DNA from: Clostridia bacterium
GTDB taxonomy: Bacteria; Bacillota; Clostridia; Oscillospirales; Butyricicoccaceae
NCBI GenBank assembly: GCA_900763355.1
Contig: CAAFJY010000209.1
Coordinates: 1-18,374 of the forward strand
Direction of reading: 5' to 3'
DNA length: 18,374 nucleotides
The translations under genes and the position numbers were made by a program. Shown here one piece after another: positions 7,721 to 13,997 of the stretch. How positions within the stretch are numbered: the first letter of the stretch is position 1; the number at the start of each line of letters is the position of its first letter. The notes beneath the pieces were generated by a model that saw nothing but the letters and a program-made list of their open reading frames with translations, did no database searches and was not told the origin of the DNA.

Positions 7721-8548
7721 ATGTTTACCATGGAGCAGTATCGGGAAAGCGCCGAGTCCATTCGCAGTCGCCTGGGGGCGCTGCGGCCCCGGGTGCTTTT
7801 GGTCCTGGGCTCGGGCCTGGGCTTTTTGGGGGACGAGGTGGAGAATCCTGTGACGGTGGATTACCGGGACATCCCCCATTTCCGCGTGCCCACCGCCCCG
7901 GACCACAAGGGCCGGCTGGTGATGGGCACCCTCTGCGGCGTGCCGGTGATGGTCATGCAGGGGCGGATGCACGAATACGAGGGCTACACCCCGGAGGAGG
8001 TGGTCTACCCCATCCGGGTGGCTCGCCTTTTGGGTGTGGAGAGCCTGTTGGTCACCAACGCTGCCGGGGCGATCAACGAGGGCTTTTCCGTGGGGGATCT
8101 CATGCTTATCCGGGATCACATCCGCCTGATGGGCTCCAGCCCCCTGAAGGGGCTCAATCTCCCGGAGTTCGGCCCCCGGTTCTGTGATATGACCACCGCT
8201 TATGATCCCGACTTTCTGGTCATGGCGGAGAAAGAGGGGAAAAAGCTGGGGCTCCCCATGCGGGAGGGGAATTATTTCTTTTTCCCCGGACCCCAGTTCG
8301 AGACGCCGGCGGAGATTTGTGCTGCCCGGATCCTGGGGGGCGACGCCGCGGGGATGTCCACGGTGTATGAGGTCACCGCCGCCGCCCACTGCGGGATGCG
8401 GACCCTGGGCATCTCGCTCATGACCAACATGGCGGCGGGAATTCTCAAGCAAAAGCTCTCCGGCGAGGAGGTCAACCGCACCGCCGAGGCCGCCCGGGAG
8501 CATTTTTCCGCCCTGGTGCGGGCCTGTCTCCCCCACGTGGCGGGATAA
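7721..8548 (+). CDS. punA: Purine nucleoside phosphorylase (trimeric class)
   Basis: The enzyme cleaves inosine, guanosine and related nucleosides with phosphate to the base and ribose-1-phosphate, in cytoplasmic purine salvage. The 275-residue product matches the trimeric low-molecular-mass class. Visible motifs are LGSGLG (residues 29-34) and H62 for phosphate, GRMHEYEGY (81-89), TNAAGAIN (112-119), GPQFETPAE (190-198) with E194, GMSTVYEV (211-218), and N236 in LMTNMAAG, the residue that selects 6-oxopurines. Start choice: AAAGGA at 7707-7712 lies 8 nt before the ATG at 7721. A TTG at 7691 and an ATG at 7712 are in frame but badly placed for this site. It lies 17 nt before an MtaD-type deaminase whose inosine-like products are possible substrates. 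Confidence 0.94.
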   Translation: MFTMEQYRESAESIRSRLGALRPRVLLVLGSGLGFLGDEVENPVTVDYRDIPHFRVPTAPDHKGRLVMGTLCGVPVMVMQGRMHEYEGYTPEEVVYPIRVARLLGVESLLVTNAAGAINEGFSVGDLMLIRDHIRLMGSSPLKGLNLPEFGPRFCDMTTAYDPDFLVMAEKEGKKLGLPMREGNYFFFPGPQFETPAEICAARILGGDAAGMSTVYEVTAAAHCGMRTLGISLMTNMAAGILKQKLSGEEVNRTAEAAREHFSALVRACLPHVAG

Positions 8549-8565
8549 GGGAAAAGGAGGAGAAC

Positions 8566-9873
8566 ATGCTCGATCTCATCGTCAAAAACTGCGTTGCCGT
8601 CACCATGGACGACGACTGCCCGGTCATCCGGGACGCTTATCTCGCCGTCCGGGGCGGGAAGCTGGACTATGTGGGCACCCAGGAACCGGAGGAGGGGGCC
8701 TGGCGCACCATCGACGCCCGGGGGCAGCTGTGCATGCCCGGGCTCATCAACACGCATTCCCATGCGGCCATGGCTCTCATGCGGGGGTATGCCGATGACC
8801 ATGCTTTGCAGGAGTGGCTCTTCCGGTATGTCTTTCCCGTGGAGGCCAAGCTGGACGGGGAGGCGGTGGCCCTGGGCACTCAGCTGGCTATGGCAGAGAT
8901 GCTGGCCTCCGGCACGGTGTCCTTCAGCGACATGTATATGTTCATCCCCGCCATGGCCCGGGTCATCGAGGAATGCGGGATGTATGCCAACATCTCCAAC
9001 GGCATCACCGCCTTCGAGCCCGACAAATACGATTATGACAAGAGCCCTGTCACCGCCGAGAACCGGGAGGTCCTGGCCCGCTGGCACGGGGCCGACGGGG
9101 GACGCATCCGGTTGGATGCCTCCATCCACGCGGAATACACCAGCTTCCCCCCGGCGTGGCGGGATTTTGCCGCCTTTGCCCGGGAAAACGGCCTCAATCT
9201 CCAGCTCCATCTCTCGGAGACGAAAAAGGAGCAGGAGGAATGTATTGCCCGCTGGGGCAAGACCCCGGCCCGGGTGATGGCGGACAACGGCGTCTTTGAC
9301 GTGCGGACCACCGCCGCCCACGGGGTCTGGCTCACCGACGAGGATCTGGATCTCCTGGCGGAAAAGGGGGTCACTGTGGCCCACAACCCCGTGAGCAACC
9401 TCAAGCTGGCCTCCGGCGTGGCCCGGGTGACCCGGATGCTGGAAAAGGGCGTGCGGGTTTCGCTGGGCACCGACGGGGTGTGCTCCAACAACAACTACGA
9501 TCTCTTCGAGGAGATCAAGCTGGCCGCCATCCTGCAAAAGGGCGTCACCGGCGATGCCCGGGTCATCCCCGCGGGACAGGCTCTGCGCATGGCCACCCGG
9601 GCGGGAGCCTACGCCCAGGGGCGGGAGAACGAGCTGGGCTGCCTCAAGGCGGGGTTCGACGCCAGCTTCATCCTGGTGGACACCAGCCGCCCCGGCCTGA
9701 TGCCGCTGCACGATCCCCAGTCGGCCCTGGCCTATGCCGCCCGGGGCGGGGACGTGTCCATGACGGTGGTCCGGGGCCGCGTCCTCTATGAAAAGGGGGA
9801 ATACACCACCCTGGACATGGAGCGCATCCGGGCCGGCCTGGGTCCGGTGATGAAGCGGCTCTTCGGCGCATAA
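8566..9873 (+). CDS. mtaD: 5'-methylthioadenosine/S-adenosylhomocysteine (5'-deoxyadenosine) deaminase-type amidohydrolase
   Basis: This 435-residue member of the amidohydrolase superfamily, MtaD/SsnA/TrzN branch, is predicted to deaminate the adenine ring of SAM-derived nucleosides such as 5'-methylthioadenosine, S-adenosylhomocysteine or 5'-deoxyadenosine. The metal ligands are all visible: H64 and H66 in PGLINTHSH, H215 in LQLHLSET, H252 in TAAHGVWL and D303 in LGTDG, followed by SNNNYDLFEE, typical of this branch. A strong AAGGAGGAG site lies before the ATG. The position directly after punA suggests joint salvage: deamination to an inosine analogue, then phosphorolysis. The exact substrate cannot be read from sequence; guanine deaminase and atrazine hydrolase-like enzymes share the fold but fit less well. 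Confidence 0.88.
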   Translation: MLDLIVKNCVAVTMDDDCPVIRDAYLAVRGGKLDYVGTQEPEEGAWRTIDARGQLCMPGLINTHSHAAMALMRGYADDHALQEWLFRYVFPVEAKLDGEAVALGTQLAMAEMLASGTVSFSDMYMFIPAMARVIEECGMYANISNGITAFEPDKYDYDKSPVTAENREVLARWHGADGGRIRLDASIHAEYTSFPPAWRDFAAFARENGLNLQLHLSETKKEQEECIARWGKTPARVMADNGVFDVRTTAAHGVWLTDEDLDLLAEKGVTVAHNPVSNLKLASGVARVTRMLEKGVRVSLGTDGVCSNNNYDLFEEIKLAAILQKGVTGDARVIPAGQALRMATRAGAYAQGRENELGCLKAGFDASFILVDTSRPGLMPLHDPQSALAYAARGGDVSMTVVRGRVLYEKGEYTTLDMERIRAGLGPVMKRLFGA

Positions 9874-9914
9874 GCTAGAGCAACATCTTTTTTCCGGCGA
9901 AAGGCGGTGCCGTT

Positions 9915-11522
9915 TTGAGCGGGCAGAAGCAACGGTCATTTTTCAGCGGGACGCTGATCCTCATGCTCTCGGGCATTTTGGTAAAGGTCATCGGCGCGTG
10001 CTTTTCCATCCCCCTGGCCAATCTCTATGGGGCCGATGGGAACGATATTTTCATCAGCGCCTATTATGTCTACACGGCCATGTATGTGATCTCCTCTGCG
10101 GGGCTCCCGGTGGCGGTGTCCAAGATGGTGGCCGAGAGCCGGGCCCTGGGCCGGGGAGCGGAGATCCGCCGCATCGCCCGGGTGTCCATGACGGCCTTTG
10201 TTCTCCTGGGGGCGGCGCTGTCCCTGGGGATGATGCTGTCGGTGGATACGCTCTGCCGCTTTGTGGGCGGGAGCTGCCGCTATGCCATCCCCACGGTGGC
10301 CCCCACCATCTTTTTTACCTGCATCGTCTCGGCGGTGCGGGGGTATTATCAGGGCCTTTCCAATATGGTCCCCACGGCAGTGTCCCAGATCATCGAGGCC
10401 ATGGGCAAGCTGCTCTTCGGCCTGGGGCTGGCCCGGTATCTCATGGCCCGGGGCTACAGTCTCGACATCGTGGTGGCCGGGGCCATCGGCGGCGTCACCC
10501 TGGGGACGGTGTTAAGCGCCGCCTATGTGATCCTCTACCGGCTCCGGGACCGGAAGACGCGGAAGGATCTGCCCGCGGGCGGGACCTGCCGGGGGGACGG
10601 GGAGATCCTCCGTACCCTGGTGCGCCTAGCGGTGCCCATCACCATCGGGGCCTCGGTGTTCAGCGTCTCCACCCTGATCGACACCTTTATGGTCAAGCTG
10701 CGGCTCCAGGAGGGCTGCCGCATGACCGACGCGGCGGCGGGCTTTACCTATGGGGCCTATGGCTACGCCGTCAAGCTCTTTAACCTCCCCCTCACCCTGG
10801 TGGTGGCCATCGGGGTGAGCATCATCCCCGCCATCAGCGGGGCGCTGGCCCTGCGGGACCGGGAAAAGACCCTCCGTCTCACCGAGAGCGCCTTTCGCCT
10901 GACGGGGCTGCTGGCCTTTCCCTGCGCGGTGGGGCTGGCGGCCATCCCGGGGCCGATTTTGGAGGTGCTCTTCTGGGGGCAGGAGGAGGCCTGCGCCCTG
11001 GCCGCGCCCCTGCTGCGGCTGCTGGCGCCGTCGGTGTTTTTTGCGGCCATGGTGTCGGTGAGCAACCCGGTGCTCCAGGCCATGGGCCGGGTCCAGCGCC
11101 CGGTGGTCAGCATGGCCCTGGGCGCACTGGTCAAGGCCGAGTGCAACTATGCCCTGGTGGGCATCCCGGAGGTGGGCATCCACGGGGCACCCATCGCCAC
11201 GGGGCTGTGCTATGGGGTCATCCTGCTGCTCAATCTGCTGAGCATCCGGCGGCTGGGGGTGCGGTTCTCCCTGCGGCGGAGCTTTTTGCGGCCCCTGCTT
11301 TCGGCGGGGGTGATGGGGCTGGCTGTCTGGGCGGGGTATGCGCCCATCCGAGGGCTCTTCGGAGCCGGGCGGCTCATGAGCCTGTGCGCGCTGCTGGCGG
11401 TCATCGCCCTGGCGGCAGGGCTGTATCTGGCGATGCTGGTATGGACCCGTGCGCTCCCTCGGGAGGACATTTTGATGCTCCCCAAGGGAGAAAAAATCGT
11501 AAAATGGCTGAAAATCCAATGA
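9915..11522 (+). CDS. MATE/MOP-superfamily lipid-linked polysaccharide flippase, SpoVB/YabM-like
   Basis: This integral membrane protein of 535 residues has about 12-14 hydrophobic helices and belongs to the MurJ/Wzx/SpoVB group, which flips lipid-linked sugar precursors across the membrane. Recognisable features are the N-terminal GTLILMLSGILVKVIG, SAGLPVAVSKMVAE, VRGYYQGLSNMVPTAVSQ and the late NYALVGIPEVGIHGAPIATG. Its position just before mazG-HU-yabO-yabP-yabQ matches yabM of Bacillus subtilis and the spoVB-like gene of Clostridia, so a role in cortex or envelope precursor export is likely. The start is a TTG with AAGGCGGT at 9901-9908; no ATG lies nearby in frame until residue 17. It follows mtaD by 41 nt without a terminator. 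Confidence 0.88.
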   Translation: MSGQKQRSFFSGTLILMLSGILVKVIGACFSIPLANLYGADGNDIFISAYYVYTAMYVISSAGLPVAVSKMVAESRALGRGAEIRRIARVSMTAFVLLGAALSLGMMLSVDTLCRFVGGSCRYAIPTVAPTIFFTCIVSAVRGYYQGLSNMVPTAVSQIIEAMGKLLFGLGLARYLMARGYSLDIVVAGAIGGVTLGTVLSAAYVILYRLRDRKTRKDLPAGGTCRGDGEILRTLVRLAVPITIGASVFSVSTLIDTFMVKLRLQEGCRMTDAAAGFTYGAYGYAVKLFNLPLTLVVAIGVSIIPAISGALALRDREKTLRLTESAFRLTGLLAFPCAVGLAAIPGPILEVLFWGQEEACALAAPLLRLLAPSVFFAAMVSVSNPVLQAMGRVQRPVVSMALGALVKAECNYALVGIPEVGIHGAPIATGLCYGVILLLNLLSIRRLGVRFSLRRSFLRPLLSAGVMGLAVWAGYAPIRGLFGAGRLMSLCALLAVIALAAGLYLAMLVWTRALPREDILMLPKGEKIVKWLKIQ

Positions 11523-11545
11523 AAATCCGGGAAAATCCCGGATTT
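11523..11545 (+). other. Intercistronic hairpin between the flippase gene and mazG
   Basis: AAATCCGGGA (11523-11532) pairs perfectly with TCCCGGATTT (11536-11545) over a 3-nt loop, immediately after the TGA at 11520-11522. Only three T precede AGG, so termination is unlikely to be complete. An RNA-stability or processing element, or a partial attenuator lowering downstream expression, fits better. Confidence 0.6.
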
Positions 11546-11568
11546 AGGATTGCCAAGAAGGGGAAACT

Positions 11569-12363
11569 ATGATAGATTTAGAGAAGTCTCACTATGATTT
11601 TCAGGATCTCTTGGAGATCATGAGTCGCCTGCGGCAGCCGGAGGACGGCTGTCCCTGGGACGTGGCCCAGACCCACGAGAGCATTCGCCGCAACTTCATC
11701 GAAGAGGCCTATGAGGTCTGCGAGGCCATCGACGAGAAAAACAACGCCCATCTCTGCGAGGAGCTGGGGGACGTTTTGCTCCAGGTGGTCTTTCATGCCC
11801 AGATCGCCCGGGAAGAGGGCGCCTTTTCCATGGATGACGTCTGCACCGGCATCTGCAAAAAACTCATCCTGCGGCATCCCCACATCTTCGGCTCGGTCTC
11901 CGGGGTGAAGACGGCGGGGGACACCCTCGCTTTGTGGGAAGAGGTCAAGCGGCAGGAAAAGCATCAGGAGACCTATACCGACGCCATGAACGGCGTGGCA
12001 AAATCCCTCCCCGCCCTCATCTACGCGGAAAAGATCCAGTCCCGGGCCAAGCGCTCGGGCTTTGACTGGCCTACGGTCCAGGGCGCTTTGGACAAGCTCC
12101 GGGAGGAGACCTGCGAGCTGGAGCAAGCCATCGCCCAAAACGGGAACGTGGAGGACGAGCTGGGGGATGTGCTCTTCGCCGCCGTCAATGTCTCCCGCAA
12201 GCTGAGCGTGGACCCGGAGAGGGCCCTGGTGGGCGCTGCGAAAAAGTTCATGACCCGCTTTGCCGCCATGGAGCGCATGGCCGGGGACAAGCTGTCCGAC
12301 CTCTCTCTCACGGAGATGGAAGCGCTGTGGCAGAGGGCCAAGGAAGAGACCAAGCAAGCGTGA
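11569..12363 (+). CDS. mazG: Nucleoside triphosphate pyrophosphohydrolase MazG
   Basis: MazG hydrolyses (d)NTPs, including damaged ones, to the monophosphate and pyrophosphate. The 264-residue product has two MazG domains. The N-terminal domain has GCPWD (27-31), EEAYEV (45-50) and EELGDVLLQ (64-72). The C-terminal domain has REETCELEQ near 178-186 and EDELGDVLF near 195-203. The paired EExxE and ExxD acidic motifs bind magnesium. The length equals Escherichia coli MazG; the tetrapyrrole-methylase domain fused to MazG in Bacillus YabN is absent. AAGAAGGGG at 11555-11563 precedes the ATG. The gene lies between the YabM-like flippase and HU, as in many Clostridial sporulation clusters. Confidence 0.94.
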   Translation: MIDLEKSHYDFQDLLEIMSRLRQPEDGCPWDVAQTHESIRRNFIEEAYEVCEAIDEKNNAHLCEELGDVLLQVVFHAQIAREEGAFSMDDVCTGICKKLILRHPHIFGSVSGVKTAGDTLALWEEVKRQEKHQETYTDAMNGVAKSLPALIYAEKIQSRAKRSGFDWPTVQGALDKLREETCELEQAIAQNGNVEDELGDVLFAAVNVSRKLSVDPERALVGAAKKFMTRFAAMERMAGDKLSDLSLTEMEALWQRAKEETKQA

Positions 12364-12388
12364 AACGGAGCATCCGTTTTGATAAAAT
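12360..12388 (+). promoter_or_regulatory. Possible weak promoter for the HU gene
   Basis: GTGAAA (12360-12365) and TAAAAT (12383-12388) are separated by 17 nt. Each differs from the sigma-A consensus at two positions or fewer, and the surrounding 60 nt are unusually AT-rich for this window. HU is normally made in large amount, so its own promoter is expected, but this candidate is weak. Confidence 0.3.
12363..12380 (+). terminator. Short weak terminator or attenuator after mazG
   Basis: AAACGGA (12363-12369) pairs with TCCGTTT (12373-12379) around GCA, and four T in all close it. The stem is only 7 bp and the T-run short. Partial termination before the HU gene is the most that can be claimed. 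Confidence 0.45.
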
Positions 12389-12424
12389 TGAAATTGGAAA
12401 CAGAAAAACAGGAGGATATGGAAC

Positions 12425-12700
12425 ATGAATAAGACCGAACTGGTGGCCGCCATCGCGGAAAAGGCCGAGCTGAGCAAGAAGGACGCGGAGAGCGCGCTGA
12501 GCGCCATGGTGGAAGCCATCACCGAGGCTCTGACCAAGGAGGACAAGGTCCAGCTCATCGGCTTTGGCACCTTTGAGGTGAAGAAGCGCGAGGCCCGCAC
12601 CGGCCGCAACCCCCGCACCAACGAGACCATCGAAATCCCCGCCGCCAAGCTGCCCGTCTTCAAGGCCGGCAAGGCACTCAAGGACAAGGTCGCCGAGTAA
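12425..12700 (+). CDS. hup: HU-type DNA-binding protein
   Basis: HU is a small dimeric nucleoid protein that bends and compacts DNA. The 91 residues show the complete family pattern: MNKTELVAAIAEKA at the start, GFGTFEVKKREARTGRNP at about 46-63 with the DNA-intercalating proline P63, and a lysine-rich end, FKAGKALKDKV. AGGAGG at 12410-12415 with a 9-nt spacer is an ideal ribosome binding site. The gene sits between mazG and yabO, where Bacillus subtilis has none but many Clostridia do. Hairpins on both sides (12363-12380 and 12709-12735) suggest separate control of its transcript. Confidence 0.96.
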   Translation: MNKTELVAAIAEKAELSKKDAESALSAMVEAITEALTKEDKVQLIGFGTFEVKKREARTGRNPRTNETIEIPAAKLPVFKAGKALKDKVAE

Positions 12701-12708
12701 ACCATCCT

Positions 12709-12735
12709 GCGGCGGGGCGCGGCCCCGCCGCTTTT
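12709..12735 (+). terminator. GC-rich terminator after the HU gene
   Basis: GCGGCGGGGC (12709-12718) pairs perfectly with GCCCCGCCGC (12722-12731) over the loop GCG, and TTTT follows. The stem is very stable but the T-run short, so partial read-through into yabO is likely, since no separate yabO promoter is evident. Confidence 0.75.
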
Positions 12736-12756
12736 GCCATTTTTGGAGGAAACACC

Positions 12757-13011
12757 ATGCGGTTGGACAAATATCTCAAGGTCGCCCGGCTCATCAAGCG
12801 GCGCACCGTGGCCAACGACGCCTGCGACGGGGACCGGGTCACCGTCAACGGCCGGGAGGCCAAGGCCTCCTACCAGGTGAAGGTGGGGGACGTCATCGCC
12901 GTCACCTTCGGCACCCGGACAGTGCGGGTGCGGGTCCTGGCGGTGCCGGAGTTCGCCACCAAGGAGCAGGCCGCCCTGCTGTACGAGGAGCTCCCCGCCG
13001 GGGAGGAATAA
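12757..13011 (+). CDS. rqcP: S4-domain RNA-binding protein YabO/RqcP (Hsp15-like)
   Basis: The 84-residue protein consists mainly of an S4 RNA-binding domain: MRLDKYLKVARLIKRRTVA, then DRVTVNGREAKASYQVKVGD and a basic beta-strand end. In Bacillus subtilis the equivalent YabO, renamed RqcP, joins RqcH on stalled 50S subunits and supports C-terminal alanine tailing in ribosome-associated quality control; Hsp15 is the E. coli relative. The identification rests on family resemblance and on gene order (mazG-HU-yabO-yabP-yabQ). GGAGGA at 12745-12750 precedes the ATG by 6 nt. Confidence 0.9.
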   Translation: MRLDKYLKVARLIKRRTVANDACDGDRVTVNGREAKASYQVKVGDVIAVTFGTRTVRVRVLAVPEFATKEQAALLYEELPAGEE

Positions 13012-13034
13012 GAGAACAAGCCCCCTCATATACA
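13006..13034 (+). promoter_or_regulatory. Possible sigma-E (sporulation) promoter for yabP-yabQ
   Basis: GAATAAG (13006-13012) and CATATACA (13027-13034), 14 nt apart, resemble the mother-cell sigma-E pattern (AATA-rich -35, CATAnnnT-like -10). A start near 13041 would give a leader of only about 24 nt that keeps the yabP ribosome binding site. From memory, yabP and yabQ are under sigma-E control in Bacillus subtilis. The match is imperfect, so this stays a candidate. Confidence 0.35.
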
Positions 13035-13064
13035 TCCCACAAAGGATGATGAGGAGGCTTTTTT
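13018..13064 (+). terminator. Terminator-like hairpin covering the yabP ribosome binding site
   Basis: AAGCCCCCTCAT (13018-13029) pairs with ATGAGGAGGCTT (13049-13060) with one C/A mismatch. Inside it, CATCC (13033-13037) pairs with GGATG (13044-13048) over a 6-nt loop. Six T (13059-13064) follow and run straight into the yabP ATG at 13065. The 3' arm contains the yabP site GAGGAGG. Transcripts entering from yabO would thus tend to terminate, or carry a hidden ribosome binding site. Confidence 0.75.
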
Positions 13065-13346
13065 ATGGCAAGCAGCAGCGAATACCGGCCCGACACCCCC
13101 CACAGCCTGGCGCTGGAGGAGCGGCACCGATTGTGCGTTTCCGGGGTCAGCGAGGTGTTGAGCTTTGACGAGGAGCAGGTGGTCATGGACACCAGTCTGG
13201 GACTGTTGACGGTGGAGGGCGAGGGGCTCCATGTGGAAAAGCTCACCCTGGACGCGGGGGAGCTCACCCTGGAGGGGGGCATCCAGAGCCTGAGCTACAG
13301 CCGGGAGGGCAAGCGCAAGGGCTCCTTCTGGTCCCGGGTGTTCTGA
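13065..13346 (+). CDS. yabP: Sporulation protein YabP
   Basis: The 93-residue product matches the YabP/YqfC family: HSLALEERHRLCVSGVSEV near residues 13-31, then SFDEEQVVMDTSLGLLTVEG and GELTLEGGIQSLSYS. The alternating hydrophobic pattern predicts a small all-beta protein without signal peptide. YabP is a conserved mother-cell sporulation protein of unclear biochemical role that accompanies YabQ. Its ribosome binding site GGAGG (13053-13057) lies in the 3' arm of the hairpin at 13018-13060. The stop codon directly abuts the yabQ start. Confidence 0.93.
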   Translation: MASSSEYRPDTPHSLALEERHRLCVSGVSEVLSFDEEQVVMDTSLGLLTVEGEGLHVEKLTLDAGELTLEGGIQSLSYSREGKRKGSFWSRVF

Positions 13347-13727
13347 GTGCTGCCCACAGGGGCGGGGGAGCAGCTGCTCTATTGCCTGCGGTTCGCCCTT
13401 CTGGGCTGCGCCCTGGGGGCGGGATATGACCTGGTCCGGGCGTGGAAGCGGGTGTGCCGGCCGGGGAAGCTGGTCCGGGGGCTGGCCGACGGGCTCTTTG
13501 TCCTGGCGGGGCTGGGGAGCTTTGCGGGGCTCTTTGTCCGGGGGACCGACGGGCGGCTGCGGGGCTATCTGGCCCTGGGACTGGGGCTGGGTTGGCTCTT
13601 GTGGCAGGAGAGCGGATCGGCGCTCTGGACCCGGTTTCTGGCCTGGGGACTGAAAAAGCTCATCGCCCTGGGGACAGCCCTGGGCCGGGGGATGCTCTGG
13701 CTCTTTTCCTTCCCCCGGGGGAACTGA
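13347..13727 (+). CDS. yabQ: Spore cortex biosynthesis protein YabQ
   Basis: YabQ is a membrane protein of the forespore outer membrane required for cortex formation in Bacillus subtilis. The 126 residues contain the family signature LLGCALGAGYDLVRAWKR (18-35), a second hydrophobic segment LADGLFVLAGLGSFAGLF (46-63), and RLRGYLALGLGLGWLLW (70-86) with the typical G-x-LRGY step. It is shorter than the Bacillus protein but normal for Clostridia. The start is GTG at 13347, immediately after the yabP TGA and with no clear ribosome binding site, so translation probably depends on coupling to yabP. In Bacillus divIC comes next; here a terminator and a convergent gene follow. Confidence 0.88.
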   Translation: MLPTGAGEQLLYCLRFALLGCALGAGYDLVRAWKRVCRPGKLVRGLADGLFVLAGLGSFAGLFVRGTDGRLRGYLALGLGLGWLLWQESGSALWTRFLAWGLKKLIALGTALGRGMLWLFSFPRGN

Positions 13728-13763
13728 AAAACGCGGGCGGTTTGATAAAAACCGCCCGCGTTT
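13727..13763. terminator. Bidirectional terminator between yabQ and the M42 peptidase gene
   Basis: AAACGCGGGCGGTTT (13729-13743) pairs perfectly with AAACCGCCCGCGTTT (13749-13763) over a 5-nt loop. On the + strand three T follow; on the - strand five T follow (complement of 13727-13731). It lies between convergent genes, directly at the yabQ stop and 235 nt beyond the end of the M42 gene. Confidence 0.85.
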
Positions 13764-13771
13764 GCTCTTCA

Positions 13772-13990
13772 CAACCGTCTGCGCTGCCGCGGACGGTTGA
13801 TTATAGAATGTTTTGTCCAGACAGGTGTATTGCCGCAAGCAGGCCGGAGGCCCTTCGCCTTAAAAGAAGGGGTTTACGGGGGAACCTGGTTCCCCCGTCA
13901 AATCGCGTCGGCCCGCGGTGCGGTGCCGAATGGCATTTCCGCAGAAATGCCGCGATTTGGGGCCCCCACAAAAGCAAAGCTTTTGCGGGG
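13772..13990. repeat. Dense block of nested inverted repeats in the M42 gene 3' region
   Basis: No gene is visible in this stretch, but almost all of it folds. The pairs are 13772-13779 with 13792-13799; GGCC 13842-13845 with 13849-13852; 13851-13856 with 13866-13871; and a perfect 23-nt palindrome at 13876-13898. An outer stem 13900-13906/13952-13958 encloses two hairpins (908-929 and 932-951 of 13 kb), making a three-way junction. A 12-bp hairpin (13964-13975 with 13979-13990) ends the block. The one mismatch in the last hairpin is A/C read as + strand RNA but G/U as - strand RNA, so the - strand form, the 3' UTR of the M42 gene, may be the functional one. It could be a dispersed intergenic repeat or a structured RNA. 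Confidence 0.6.
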
Positions 13991-13997
13991 AGAACGC

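Noticed and set aside
9874..9914. Separate promoter or terminator between mtaD and the flippase gene
   Set aside because: The 41-nt gap has a T-run but no hairpin before it and no acceptable -35/-10 pair.
13772..13990. CRISPR array or tRNA as explanation for the repeats downstream of the M42 gene
   Set aside because: The repeats are inverted and differ from each other, with no regularly spaced direct repeat, and no acceptor or T-loop signature of a tRNA is seen.
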